From Euborellia annulipes (Eukaryota; Arthropoda; Insecta; Dermaptera; Anisolabididae), in NCBI GenBank assembly GCA_023213315.1, contig JAKCPI010015653.1:1-64000 (forward strand): a stretch of DNA of 64,000 nucleotides. The letters are read 5' to 3'. Under the pieces are notes generated by a model that was given only the letters and a program-made list of their open reading frames with translations, made no database searches and was not told the origin of the DNA. Numbering within the stretch: position 1 is the first letter of the stretch; each line of letters starts with the position of its first letter. Made by a program: the position numbers and the translations under genes. Below are positions 33,040 through 45,482 of this stretch, in pieces.

Positions 33040-36000
33040 ATAAATAAATGGGATAGAATTTGGCCATTCTAGTTAGCAATCTTCCAACCTTTATTCTTTA
33101 ACCCAAAATTTTCACAGTTTCAGTCGCTTTAAACTTAAAAAGATAACCAAAGTCCAACCCATTGTTTATATAATAAGTTAAAATACATTAAAAGACAGCA
33201 AAAACACAAAGACAACTAAGGTAAAATTCTAGTTCTAGTGCTGATATATTCCCCCACAAGGAAATGAAACTAAGAATATGGCACCTCAGACTTCCCATAT
33301 AAATCTATTCTATATTAAACTTATTAAAGTAGTGAATCATTCCATTGGATAATTATAACCCATCAATACATACACCTAAATGCATCGTGACACTAGACAG
33401 AAGCAATAAAGACATGCACTGCGAGACAGATGACAGACAGCAGCGGCTGCAACGACTTCACTTTTCAGGAAGCCACCCCTGAGATAAGACTTTACTTAAG
33501 AGACAAAATCACTCTGGATTTGGAAGTGTGCTCAAAGCATTGCCCTTCAGCCTTTATAAATTAGGCCTACTACATTTAACAAGAAAAACCATCTAGAACT
33601 ATATTTTAATATAATAGGATGAGGAATATGTAACCAGAATGGCCGCTCTCTCATCAAGTAACAAATATAATACAAACCATTAAAATGATAATACGAATAA
33701 AATAATATATTTGTTACTTAAGAGAGCAGAGAATAAAATACATGAAATTTGTGCAACATGTTATGATCTGATAAGAAACCCTTGGGCAACAATCATCAGA
33801 GAGAGATTTGTGATACATTGTATAAAAATAGAGGGTATCTATCAGATCATTAATCAGTGCATCGTAATCATCATCACTTGTTCTAAAAGTTAAACTTTCA
33901 AGAACATATTTATTTATTGCATCATTTACAGTAACTTGGTGCTGAGAACAGAACCCCCTGTCTCTTCTATAAAAAGTCTATGGAATGCTTAGTCACAAAA
34001 GATTTTTTTTTTTATTTTCAGTCCTACGCCAGAGCATAGCTTTAGAAGCTATTGTCCAGTGCTGGAAAATGAGGAAAGATTCATTCAGCATTAGCCTGGC
34101 CCAGATAAATCAAGTTTACAACCTAGATCTACTCCACACGAAGATGAATATAAGTTCTAGATAATCAGCAAGTGCCTTCAAATGCAGTCCAGTCAGGCAC
34201 CTTTGCTCATCACTTGGAATTTTAGGCCAGTTTGTTGTTGCTTATTTAATTAAATATTAACACATCAGGTATTTAAGAAATATATTAATATTATAAGCTT
34301 AAATATCTGTTCAACAAACCCCAACAAAATATATTTTGTGCTTTTTTTAAGAATCGATTTATTATCATATAAATAAAAGTTTGTTTTTTTTTTCTACCTA
34401 CTGTAAGACTGCAATTGACTGCCCTTGCTATAAAGATAAAAAGTATAAGAATTATTTTAAGAAAGAGTATTATAAATATATAATTAAGCAAATACCTATA
34501 TGAAGAACGAGGAAAATACCAAAGTCAACAAACTCTTTTTTTATTTGAATCAATACCACTTTGGCAAAACCGCAATCATTAAAGTGATTTTAAGTTCTAT
34601 AAAGCTTTCAAATTTATACTGTAATTATAGAACAGGTATATCAATCACATTCTTGTTACATGCTGAAGCAGTTTTGAAAATTAATTATCCACAACCGAAA
34701 AATATACTCTGACCCTTAATTTAGATGAAACAATATGTGTCATCTCATCACACATGGGGCTCAAGTATATATAATATTGGAATTTCTCTCTCTGTACAGT
34801 TTGTATAATTTAACAGATCTATGCACCATTAATTTGAGTATCATACAAAATATCCCATAACTTTAATCTAACCTTGGCATACAGTCTATTAAAAAGAGAG
34901 GGGGCAGGTGGTAGGGGGTGGAGAGGGGGGAAGAAATGCGAATGACAGCAAAAATTTGTCATCCTCGTTTTTAAGAAAAATTATTTGATAAATTCCAAAT
35001 ATTATAATTAGCAGCAACTATAATAAATCTCACGTGATAAGCAAGATTCCCAGTACCTAGATAAAAGGGCCAAACAGTTAGAATTTTAAGGAATGTTCAC
35101 AAGTAGGTCCTAACACTAAATGTACATAATTTTTCGTTGATTTACGAAGGGGCATAAAGCACTTAAATAGTGCATTGAGTTTTTTTTTTTTTTTTTTTTT
35201 TGAACTTTAATAATCTACTCTTTTTTAGTTAAACTCTGATCCTCAACAGCATGATAAAGTTTTTTATCAAAAAGGTTTCTATCTCTTTCTAATCTCAGGC
35301 TTAGTGTAATATTCATATTTACATTTTATTTTCTTTACATTTGTGACCATGAAATAAAATGTATATTTTTAAAATTTGGTATTCAAAAACGGATAGATAT
35401 TGCACGAGTGGAGATCTCCCCAGGGGCCCGAAGGGGCCCCGCGTCCCTCGCCTAGCATTCTGCGGAGGCCCCTTCGGGCCCAAAATGCCCCAAAGGGCCA
35501 CTTACTATATATATCTTGATTAAAATCTTTGCCCATTAAATTTATTATTAAGTGTTCTTACAAAAATAAATTTCTTTCGTGGAAGTTGTTATATCAAGTT
35601 GGGCAGCATCTTTGATAAATTACCTGATTTATTCAATATTTATTTTATATTATTAATAACTGTATATTTAATTATTATTTTTTGTGCAAGTCGGCGTGGT
35701 TCCCTAGACGTTACGAGTGAAATTATATTTATATATATATCTTTTTTTTATATATAATTATATTTCAATATATATTTATACATGGCTAAATTTATATACG
35801 CTACCTGAAACATTATAAATATATAAGGAACAAGTAAAACCTCAAAAAAGTCTAAGATTTAGTAAAATGTCTACAGAGAGTGGAAAGTTTAACAACATAG
35901 GACTGACTAGAGAAAAAAATAAAAGGATGCAAATAAATAAATAAAAATAAAAAAAAGTGTTTTAATATCTTTGGATAACTTAGATTAACAGTGCACAATG

Positions 36001-36849
36001 TCAAGGACAGATCTTATGTCATGCAGTGCATCAACCGAAAGAAAAATTAAAAGTGAAATTATATGAAAATAAATATACTAAGGCCATGACTTGGCTGAAA
36101 ATAAAAAAAAAAAAAATACTTTGTTAATAAGAACACATTGAAAATAATGAAAAAAAAAAAAATCAAATTAATTAATGAATTAATTACTAGTAATTATAAA
36201 TAGTGTCATTAAGTGAAATAAAATATCTCCATCAACATAAATCAAAGAAACTAAGATTAATCTAACTAAGATAAATAAATAAAATTTAATCTTAGTTAAG
36301 TATAGATGCAAAAATATTGATTTCTGATCTACAAAAAGAATTCAATCTAAATTCTTAAATTTCTTTGGCATTTATACAATGTGGGTGTTATTCTTTCTAA
36401 CTCCAGCGTATTGCTCTGACTAGTTCACATAAAACGACACCAAATAAATATTGTTAAACAACATTAAATTAGCAATTAATTTAACAATACAGTTTAAGGA
36501 AACACATGACTTGCACTAGTCTTGACTAGTTTAAGGTTTTGGCTGATTTTTTTTTTTTTATATATATATTTTTTATATAATATACCATTTAAAGGTAATT
36601 TTTGGAGGCTGCATATATCAAGTTATGTTTTAGGAAGATCAGAAGATAGTTATAGTTATTTAGATACTAAATCTTAATATATTGCAAATGATTGGTGTCT
36701 CTTGTGTAAATAAAACAAAGAGACTACTAAAAACGATTGACAAATGCAGCCTTTTATACATTATCCTTCTGACTAGCATGGTCACAGAAATTTGATACCG
36801 CAAAGCCAATATGGCAGCGGTGTTAACACAGTTTATTCAACGTCTCGAT
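33040..36849 (-). other. ELAVL: Putative long 3' UTR of the ELAV-type gene
   Basis: The region directly downstream of the stop codon has no recognisable gene on either strand. In 33290-34260 the composition is more balanced and less homopolymeric than elsewhere, which suggests constraint. Neural ELAV genes in flies and vertebrates are known for very long 3' UTRs; that this one extends so far is inference. Many AATAAA strings exist on the minus strand, so the end cannot be fixed by reading. A GC-rich 15-bp perfect hairpin lies inside (35424-35481). Confidence 0.4.
35424..35481. repeat. GC-rich perfect hairpin
   Basis: Arms gggcccgaaggggcc (35424-35438) and ggccccttcgggccc (35467-35481) are exact reverse complements around a 28-nt loop, in an otherwise AT-rich region. 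Confidence 0.9.
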
Positions 36850-37215
<366 letters not shown>

Positions 37216-38094
37216 CTAGATGAATCCTTATTAATTTTTCTTTGAATTTCAGAACTATATTATTCACTTACTTAGTTACCCAAATATTCCGTTGAAAAGT
37301 AAAAACATCCTCATGCGGGATCACATATATCAAAAAGATAGATAGATCTTGATGCCAGAATCCAAAATGTAGGATCAGGTTTAAACAATCTATCTATATC
37401 ACTTAGCTACGAGGTATAATAAATTTACATAAAATACATTCAGTGAATAAAATTTACGAATGTGTTCCTTTTGGGCCCCATTAAAAATAATTGAAAAAAA
37501 AGTGCTTTGATTTCAATTACATTTATTTCTGGAGATATTTTAATGCAACATCAAGTAATGCATATATAGATAAATAAATGTATTTATTTATGTATATATT
37601 ATATATATGTATGTAGATAATGGATAAAGGAATAAAAGGAAAACATGTTGTAGTTGATTTGTATTCACGTAGCTTTTCTCCGAGAAATGGTAGAGTGCAT
37701 AATAAGAAACAAAATAATTAAGGTAAAAAACAACAAAGGATGTTAAAAAGATTAGTATATATTACTTGGTACAAGGATTAATTATTACATGTTTCAAAGG
37801 TGGATGATCGCTTTCAAATAATAAGGATTTAAGGTAATGAATCAAATCAAAAAAGACAAATCAAGACACAAAGAGTGAATAAGAAGTTCGATCCATTCAG
37901 CCTAGGGTCCACACTCAACTCTCTCGAGGCTCGTTTAGAGAATGAAAGAACAAAATAATAAATTTAAAAATAAAAAACAATAAAACAGAACAAAAATTAA
38001 AAAAAAAAAAAAACGCCATTGTGCATGCAACGATTGCATTCAAGAAAGGAAAAAAAAAGATTATAGAAAGTATGTAAAACTCGATAATACTGAC

Positions 38095-38136
38095 CTCTGT
38101 AAGCCTTTGTTTATGGCTAGCATGGTCTTGCCAGTG
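38095..38136 (-). CDS. ELAVL: Candidate 42-nt hinge microexon of the ELAV-type gene
   Basis: On the minus strand attttgttttag precedes the exon and gtcagt follows. Its 42 nt keep both phases: placed between ttcag of the 40-kb exon and g-tat of the RRM3 exon it reads STGKTMLAINKGLQ followed by RYSPLAG. No stop arises. Small in-frame exons in this linker are known from Drosophila fne and bee elavl2, where they change localisation or activity. Use of this one is inferred from splice signals and phase only. Confidence 0.7.
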
Positions 38137-39595
38137 CTAAAACAAAATACAGAAACAAACATAAGAAAATTAAATGGCAATTTGATTAAATGATAAGCTC
38201 TCAGGAATATAAAAAAAAGTATTGTAGGTATGTTCAGCATTTAAGAATTAAAATACCAAAAAAAATTATTTTTATTCGGATAAAGAAAGAAAAATATTAA
38301 TATTTTGTCAAAAATAATGCGTTGATTTTAAAGGATATAGCTTGAGTTGTTTTAGAGGTCGAAGGTCGTTAATCACTCGCGGTTTGACATCGAATCAAAC
38401 ACTATTAATTATAAATAAAAGAAAGAAAAATCTATTTAAAATTGTCTGCAAAATGAATGTTTTTTCGTTTTTTGACCCGAGACAAAATAAACATGCGGAA
38501 AAAATGTAATTACGCGGGGAATAGAGAAAAAAACAAACAAACAAATAGTCCAGGGGCATATCCATAAACAAACTGAAATTTGCCATTGAATTTCTTTATT
38601 AATTATGTGAAACAAAAGAAAAAACAAGATGAAAAAGAGAATAAATTAAATTCTGTAAAAAATAATTAGGAAATGCTGAAGCTTGGAGTGAGCAGAGAGG
38701 GTCAAGCAAAATATGTTTTATGAAGATTTGATTTAATGTCGATCTTTTGGAAATTTGAGATAGCCAAGAGAGAGATGGTGCTCAGCCCGCCTTTGATGAA
38801 TACACCCCTGCGACCTAGTCGGAGTTTTCTTTTATTTATTATATTTGTTTGAAAATCACCATTTGACAGACAATTTTACATAAAGGAAAGGGGAGAAGTT
38901 TTTATAAAATAATAGAGAAATGTTCTTAATATAAACCACTCCAGTCTTTAATCCCCAGTTTGAAATAAAAATCAAAAAAAAAAAAAAAAATCAAATGTAA
39001 AGTTGCAAATATAATTGTCTAAAATATTATAGAATTGATTGAATGATAACGTGTCTAAATGGTCTAATTAAAATAATAAGAGTACTATTTCAATACTAGA
39101 TTTTCGAGCGGGCTAGGCTATACATTGGAAACATTACCTATAGACTAAAATTTAATTCTGCCTGTTGGGAGTTTTGTCTCGCTACCTTCCAATGTATAGG
39201 AACAACCAACAAGCCAAACTACATGCATGGTGATATGTGTACGGTTGAAAAAATAAAAAATAAAAATAAAAAATTAATTTAAAAAAAAAATAAAAAATAA
39301 AAAAACGACAGATTTAAGAACAATGCAGACATGAGCCTGGAGGGGGATGATACCTACAACTGGACATGCTTGGGCTTGATATATTCTCCCTCCCCAAAAA
39401 TTAATTCAACCCAAAATTTGAATATATATCTTAGAAATTTAATTATTTAATGAGCATCGCGTTTAGGTCCGTCTCCCATCTTGATGATAATGAAAATGAA
39501 CAAAAGGAAACGTTTGGAGAGAAGAAAAGATTGGGCTGAATGGCTCGAGAGCAATGCGCGAGATGAAGTCGACGACGGTACTTTAAAGTACTTAC

Positions 39596-39625
39596 CGTAG
39601 AAACCGGAAGTCTGTCGAGAACAAA
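39596..39625 (-). CDS. ELAVL: Second candidate hinge microexon
   Basis: A very strong donor, ctacg/gtaagtac, follows a frame that would join cleanly to RRM3: with the AG at 39626-39627 the exon is 30 nt and reads SLFSTDFRFL then RYSPLAG. With the AG 12 bases further upstream it is 42 nt, also phase-neutral. Neither acceptor has a good pyrimidine tract. The best-looking acceptor (tttgttctcgacag) would give 16 nt and shift the frame. Uncertain. Confidence 0.4.
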
Positions 39626-39997
39626 CTCACGTCAGGGCTCAGCCATCCATTCCAACCAAACCACTCCCTTTGGAGTACTGGTATCTCTCTTGGTTCCACT
39701 AAATAGACCCGATTGAGGAAATTGGATTGGGGAAATAACTAGCTATCGAACTGACTACCTTCTAACTTTCTAAAGCCAACACAAGCTAAGTTAATCAAGC
39801 AATATTCAAGAAGCACAACATTCACACCAAATACAAAAATAAAAATAAAATAAAAATGAAATAAGAAATTAAAATAAAGAAATAAAATGAAATGCAACTT
39901 GGAATTAATTGAATTGAAAAAAAAAATCAAAAGGAGAAAAGCTAGTGTAAAAATAAAAACGATGTAAAAATCAACTGCAACTGGGAGAGTCAAGTAC

Positions 39998-40253
39998 CTG
40001 GCTAGTGGTGACAGTGGAATGTACCTGAAGCGGCCCGTCGGGTGGTGGATGGGTCCGCCGAAGCGGCGAGCCTGCGGCGCCAGATAAGCCGCCAGGGGCG
40101 GGATTGCCTTGTTGTTGTTGCTCGGATTGTTGGCAAACTTGACGGTGATAGGCTCGGTCGAACCCTTGGGTATGGTTCCGTTCAGTTCCTGGATGGCTCG
40201 TTCTGCCTCGATCCTCTGGTCGAATCGAATGAATCCAACACCCTTGGAGAGTC
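39998..40253 (-). CDS. ELAVL: ELAV/Hu RNA-binding protein, RRM2 C-half and hinge exon (two donors)
   Basis: After gttgttgcag the exon reads GLSKGVGFIRFDQRIEAERA (RNP1 of RRM2), then TEPITVKFANNPSNNNK, then the hinge AYLAPQARRFGGPIHHPTGRF. Two donors of identical phase, both nag/gtac, lie at 40025 and 39998. The proximal gives 229 nt; the distal gives 256 nt and adds YIPLSPLAR. Either joins in frame to RRM3. GC-rich codons stand out against the intron. The acceptor is weak: G-rich sequence precedes it and another in-frame AG lies 24 nt upstream (40278-40279). Confidence 0.95.
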
Positions 40254-41534
40254 CTGCAACAACGCCGCCCTCCCGAGCTGCACCAGTGGCACGGGCCCCC
40301 CAGCCCACCCATATTCCAACAGCTCGCCGTCACCTCACTTTTCTTCGGGGTTCCACCCCCTTAAGAAAAGTTCGGTTTTCACAAAAAAAAAAAAAAAAAA
40401 AAAAAACCAAAACGACGACTGGCCGTTGTAGCAGAAGAATACAAAATGAAACCCTTAGTCAACCAGCCATGTTCTTTCTCTCATCTATTCAACCTTCAAA
40501 CTTAACTAAAGAACATAGCAAAAGTACTAGGATTTTTACGTTTTCTATTTACTAATAATGTAATAACCTAATAAAATAATCTACGCCATTTTGTATCCTT
40601 GTAAAAATTTCTGAAAATGAAATGGCTTCACTTAGAAAGAAAATGTGAAAAAAATAGAAAGGAAAGAGAGAAAGAAAGAAAGAGAGAGAGAGAGAAAATG
40701 AGAAAGTAAGAGAGCTTATCATCAGGTAATCTTCATTACATGCTAAATTCTTGCCACTTGGACAAAATAAAAATCCAGCATGCGATGAACAAGAACCAGG
40801 ATGATCATTCTTTTTAGTGAACAGCCCTCAGCTTCAGCCGGTATTATATAATAGGCATCTGTGTTCTTGGTCGTTTTATCAGAGCAAGGCCATCATTCAA
40901 TGAGATCTAATTGTCCATGTCCATCCTTATAAAATAAATTTTGTAAAAATTTTCATTTTACACGGCCAGCCATCGATGGAAGCTTTTTTTTAATTAAATT
41001 TTTTGCTTCATGCATAAATTTTCGGCGAGTGTTGTTCCTATTCCAATTTTAACCATGTCATGCATTTGAAATTTATATATATACATATGTATATATTATA
41101 TATAGGGGATATATAAATACATATATATATATATATATACATTCATATATATATATTTATATTTAAAAGACTAAAGTGACATCTTAAAAATGTTCTTTGT
41201 GATAATAATAATAAGAAAGTATATAATAGAGAACACTGAACATGATCGGAGAGAATTGTTTCAAATCGAACATGTAAAATACACGACAGAGATTTCTGAA
41301 CATAGAGATGTCCGAACATAAGATATGGTGTTTAACATCCATAGCAGTGGTGAGGCGTTGAGTGAAAAACGGAGGCGGACAAAAGGGCCAGAACAAATAC
41401 TTTTACAAGGAGCACAGATCACGCACATTGAGACGGACGATTCCACATCACGCAATTTCACATCGATCGCGAATCATTTTTGTATATATATATATATATA
41501 TATATATAGAGCTACACATATATAAATATGTATT

Positions 41535-41566
<32 letters not shown>

Positions 41567-42095
41567 TATATATAATATATATTTTGTTTATATTATCCAT
41601 TATTGTATTTATTAAAAAATGAGAGGCGAATTTTTTTTTTTTGTTTTGTTTTATGTCATCATTTTTTTTAAGCCTGTTTGACATCTGTCATTACAGACAA
41701 AATATGCAAGAAAGCCGGCATTCCACTGTGCAATTCACATACATCCTTAACATTTCATCTTGAAGAAAAAAAAAAAAAAAAAAAAAAAATTTATATAGAA
41801 AAGTGCGTTTATTTTATTTTAGATTTTTTTTTTAATGAAATAAAATATACATATTTTTTTTTTTTTAATATAATTTTGAATAAATGAACCAGCATGAAAT
41901 TTCCTGAGTTTAAAGCGAGGCCTGGTGTTATTGTTTTTATTTATTTTTATAATTTAACTTTTTTTTTTTTGTGTGTAAAATTGAATTGCATTAAAAAATA
42001 TTTCAGAACAGCAAAACAAATATATATAACGAAATAAATATAAAAAAACCGAAAATATGAATAAATGAGGATATGGATACAAAAATGGGCAAAAA

Positions 42096-42126
42096 GGGGG
42101 GTGGGGGGCTGGGTGGGTGTGGGGGG
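42096..42126 (+). other. G-quadruplex-forming run
   Basis: Five G runs of 3-6 with 1-3-nt loops (ggggggtggggggctgggtg, then gg and ggggggt). It is on the strand opposite the ELAV transcript, so a quadruplex would form in DNA, not in that RNA. Confidence 0.75.
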
Positions 42127-42356
42127 TTTATTGTGTAAGGGTATCGCTTGCAGTGTTAATACAAACACTCACCACACACATTACAATGACTAAACCTAGA
42201 GTGCAGAACAACGACTATAGAATAGAATCATTTGAAGCAAGTCCCTGATTCTCATAGTATCATGTAATGACGAATGAAATATACTTGTCATTTCCATACT
42301 AACGGAATCAAGGTGAAAAAATAAAGTGAGATGTGAGAAATAATAGATTTATTTAA

Positions 42357-43042
42357 ATAAATAAATAAATAAATAATTAAAATGAAAAGAAAAAAAAAAG
42401 AAATAGCTGAAATGAAAGTGTTTGAATTAAGATGTCATTATAAAATACGATGATGAGTTGAAAAAAAAATAAATAAATCAAAAGAAAATCAAATCAAAAT
42501 AAAATAAGAATTGGAAAAAAAAATGCGTGCACTAAAATGTCAGCTAAATATAATTTCATTTGAAACTGCAAGTGGTGTAGGGCAGCTTAGTATTAGTCGG
42601 ATTAAAACTAGAGCAGTGGTCTCCAGTCCAAGCTTTCAATCAATCAAATCAATCACTGGCCATTCCAATGAAAGAGGTACTTAATTTCAAAACAACTAGT
42701 ATACTAAGCAACTGGGTAGTAGTGATTGAAGACCACTATTCTAAGTTCCTAATAGAAAAACAAACATATTCACTCACGTACCACCGGGTATACTGTCCCC
42801 AGCTCCACTGACAAATTGCCGGACTAGGGAACAAACAAACCAAAAATATACAACACTGCCCTAATGAAGCTAAACAGTTATTAAACATTCATTTACATCA
42901 TTGTTTTGAACAATTTTGAAAAAAAAAAAAAGACTAGAGCCTTATTGGTAATAATAAAATAATAATAAAATAAATAAAATGTCTAAGAACTAAATAATGA
43001 ATGAATAATAATAATAATTAATAATAATAATAATAATAATAA
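42357..43042. repeat. AAAT/AAT simple repeats
   Basis: An aaataaataaat run lies at 42357-42377, and interrupted aataataataat runs at 42950-43042, all within the RRM2 intron. Confidence 0.9.
42782..42823 (-). CDS. ELAVL: Candidate 42-nt RRM2 microexon of the ELAV-type gene
   Basis: A pyrimidine-rich acceptor (tttgtttgttccctag) and a donor gtacgtgag bound 42 nt. In the phase of the flanking exons it inserts VRQFVSGAGDSIPG between NIT and GLSKGVGF, the beta2-beta3 side of RRM2, just before RNP1. Drosophila Rbp9 carries a few extra residues at the same place, as I recall it. A stronger donor four bases further on (gtgagt) would make it 46 nt and shift the frame. Confidence 0.6.
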
Positions 43043-43701
43043 ATGAAGAATAAAACAAAATAAAAAGCAAATTATTTATATTTAGGAAATATACACCAGA
43101 CCTCGACATCAGTTCAAAAAACAACATGGCGGTTCAATAAGTGTAATAATTTTTTTTTTTTTTATCACTAAATAAGAATTGAGGAATTCACTTCAAATTC
43201 GCCAATGCTAATTCAGTGAATAGAAAATTAAAAAATAAAATGAAAAGACGGGGATGGATGTTTATTTTAAATTGTCCAATATGGCTGTTTAAATAAATAA
43301 ATTAAAAAGAAAAATAAATTAAAATAGTTCATCATGCCAATGGTCACCTTAGAATGAGACAGAGATGTTGCCAGGGTCACACGCGATCCTCTCAGGGGAA
43401 ATGATTTCAAAAATTGATGGTAGTTTTCGAGCTCACATATATATATATATGATAAAAAATACAATCAAATTGCACGGCTTTGTAATATTTAAATATTCGT
43501 AAGATCATTTGAAAAAATAGATAATAATATAAAAAGGTTCGGATTCTAGAATGATATTAAATGGCATTCAGTCATATTCCAGTTGAAAATGTTGAAAATC
43601 ACAGATTGATAAAATTTGTAAAATGCCACTGAGATATGCTAAAATCATGTGCAGCCATTTCTAATGAACCAAAACAATCCAAGGAGACTAAATTCACTTA
43701 C

Positions 43702-43721
43702 CAATTTGACACCTTTGTAAA
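43702..43721 (-). other. ELAVL: Possible 20-nt microexon
   Basis: gtaagt follows caaattg, a near-perfect donor, but the only acceptor is ggaacgag with little pyrimidine. It shifts frame alone; joined to the 46-nt version of the next microexon the total is 66 nt and stays open. Probably chance. Confidence 0.2.
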
Positions 43722-44093
43722 CTCGTTCCAAAATTAGATAACAAACCAATGTATCAATAGAATGTTTCCAAATATAATCTTTATATTATAATATATTAAA
43801 ATATATTATAATATATAAATATATATTATATATATATTTATATATATGTACATAGTGAAGAAACGAAAGAAATTTCAAATGAGCCTTATCTGAGAAATTA
43901 TAAAATTCGGCGCCTCGAAATAAGACTCATTAGTCAATTATCCTTGATTGAAAAATTCATGAAAGATCTTCAGATCATTCAACTACCCTCTAGCATCTAG
44001 GATTTACACACTTTTTGTATACATCAAAATATAAATATATATATATTTAGCTCTTATAAACAATTAAGAAATTTTCATAACGTGATAGTATCT

Positions 44094-44128
<35 letters not shown>

Positions 44129-44590
44129 TATTTTGATTCATTCCATACAAATAACTAAATTTTTCTAAGGACTAAGCATACATATATAAATATATATAAA
44201 ACTAAAATTAAGAGAAAGAGCGAAATTTTCCGTCTCCATCACCGAATTTCGATCTTCCTTTTATGAATTTTTATTTATTAACAAATTTGTTACACTTAAA
44301 ATTTCGAACCTCCTTTTAAAGTTATAGATAAATCTGAGGCAGAGTTGCCAAGAAATTTTGAACGCAATTGAAAAGAGAATGAATCAATCCTAAACAAGTT
44401 GCAGTAATGATGCCGAGGTCGGAATGCACCTGACTTTAGATTTTAGCTTAAATTTTAATTATACTTATTTTATAAAGTTAGTTATTGAACTAGTTCTTAT
44501 TCAAGTGCAAAATTTCAAGGCTCTAGCTCATAGTAAAAATTATTAATTTTCCTAAATTTGATTTCAAATAAGATATTTGTTGTAATTTAC

Positions 44591-44744
44591 CTGTGATGTT
44601 GTCGCAGAGGATTCGGGAAGTGATGATCCGACCATAGGGACTAAAAAGGTTCTCCAAGTCCTGCTGGGTCATGTTTTTAGGGAGTCCACTAACATAAAGG
44701 TTCGCCCCCTTTATTGCTTCACTACTAGGCCTGGCATATGATAC
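44591..44744 (-). CDS. ELAVL: ELAV/Hu RNA-binding protein, RRM1-RRM2 exon
   Basis: 154 nt between ctttcag and gtaaat. It reads [20 protein letters not shown] (end of RRM1, linker and RNP2 of RRM2), then [20 protein letters not shown] and [11 protein letters not shown]. The linker and RNP2 are almost invariant in the family. It follows in frame from the 54-kb exon (phase 0) and leaves one base for the next exon. The 104-nt and 154-nt exon sizes are, as I recall, those of vertebrate ELAVL genes, showing an ancient exon structure. Confidence 0.97.
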
Positions 44745-45482
44745 CTGAAAGCGAGGACCATTTCAGAGACAACATTCAAAATATCACTAATCCTCCAATA
44801 AAATAATAATACTGACCGATAGGGGTTTACTAAAATAGGTGGTTGTTTGTAAACAACACCTTATGAGATTGTAGGGATTCAGTCACACCATATCGTATAA
44901 CAATATTGTTATCGTATTCAAGACAAACCGTCTTTTAGAATACAAACAGAAAAAAATCTTATTTACTTACAAGAAACTTTCACAATCCTTATATTTTTTT
45001 AAGATCATGTCCTTTTTTTAAAAAATATTTAAAAGATATAAGATTAAATATTAAATAATTTTTTTTTTATAAATAAATAGAAATTAATAATGAAATAAAT
45101 TAATAATGAAAAATTGTTTATTTATTAATATTAGTTATTCACTAGCCCGTGGCCCGTGGCCCGTGGTTCAGAGAGAAGACAATAACGCCGGGGTCCCGGG
45201 TGCCAAAAAAGAACGTAAAAAAAATAATAGTTATTCACTATTATTGATTTTTTTATTAATATTTTTAATGAATCATAGAAAATACGTTCTAAGAAAAAAT
45301 AATGATTCAAATTGGAAGTTAGACATTGGTAAATCCTATCTAAAAATGAATTCTCCCTCTTTGTAAACACTGATAAGTAATGAAAGTGACTTCCAAACTG
45401 GGAGGCATGAACTTTTTTATTTTTTTCAATAGGGCGAGGTAGTCAGGAAAAAAATTTTCCAGGGAGGTCTAATAGTATAAAG

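Larger units (their letters stand above)
40254..44590 (-). other. ELAVL: RRM2 intron with microexon candidates, U tracts and a G4-like run
   Basis: Transcript-strand U tracts of about 23-25 lie at 40382-40405 and 41764-41788. Microexon candidates lie at 42782-42823 and 43702-43721. A G-rich run lies at 42096-42126 and TA microsatellites at 41476-41560. No other gene is seen. The plus and minus frames over the exon and the TA runs are shadows. Confidence 0.75.

Noticed and set aside
39739..40308. A 189-codon minus frame beginning before the RRM2 exon acceptor
   Set aside because: The first 18 codons are intron sequence upstream of the ttgcag acceptor, and everything after the second donor (39998) is AT-rich intron. 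Only the RRM2/hinge part is coding.
40042..40555. Plus-strand frames of 129 and 148 codons
   Set aside because: They are antisense shadows of the GC-rich RRM2 exon, ending in a poly-Lys run from the A tract.
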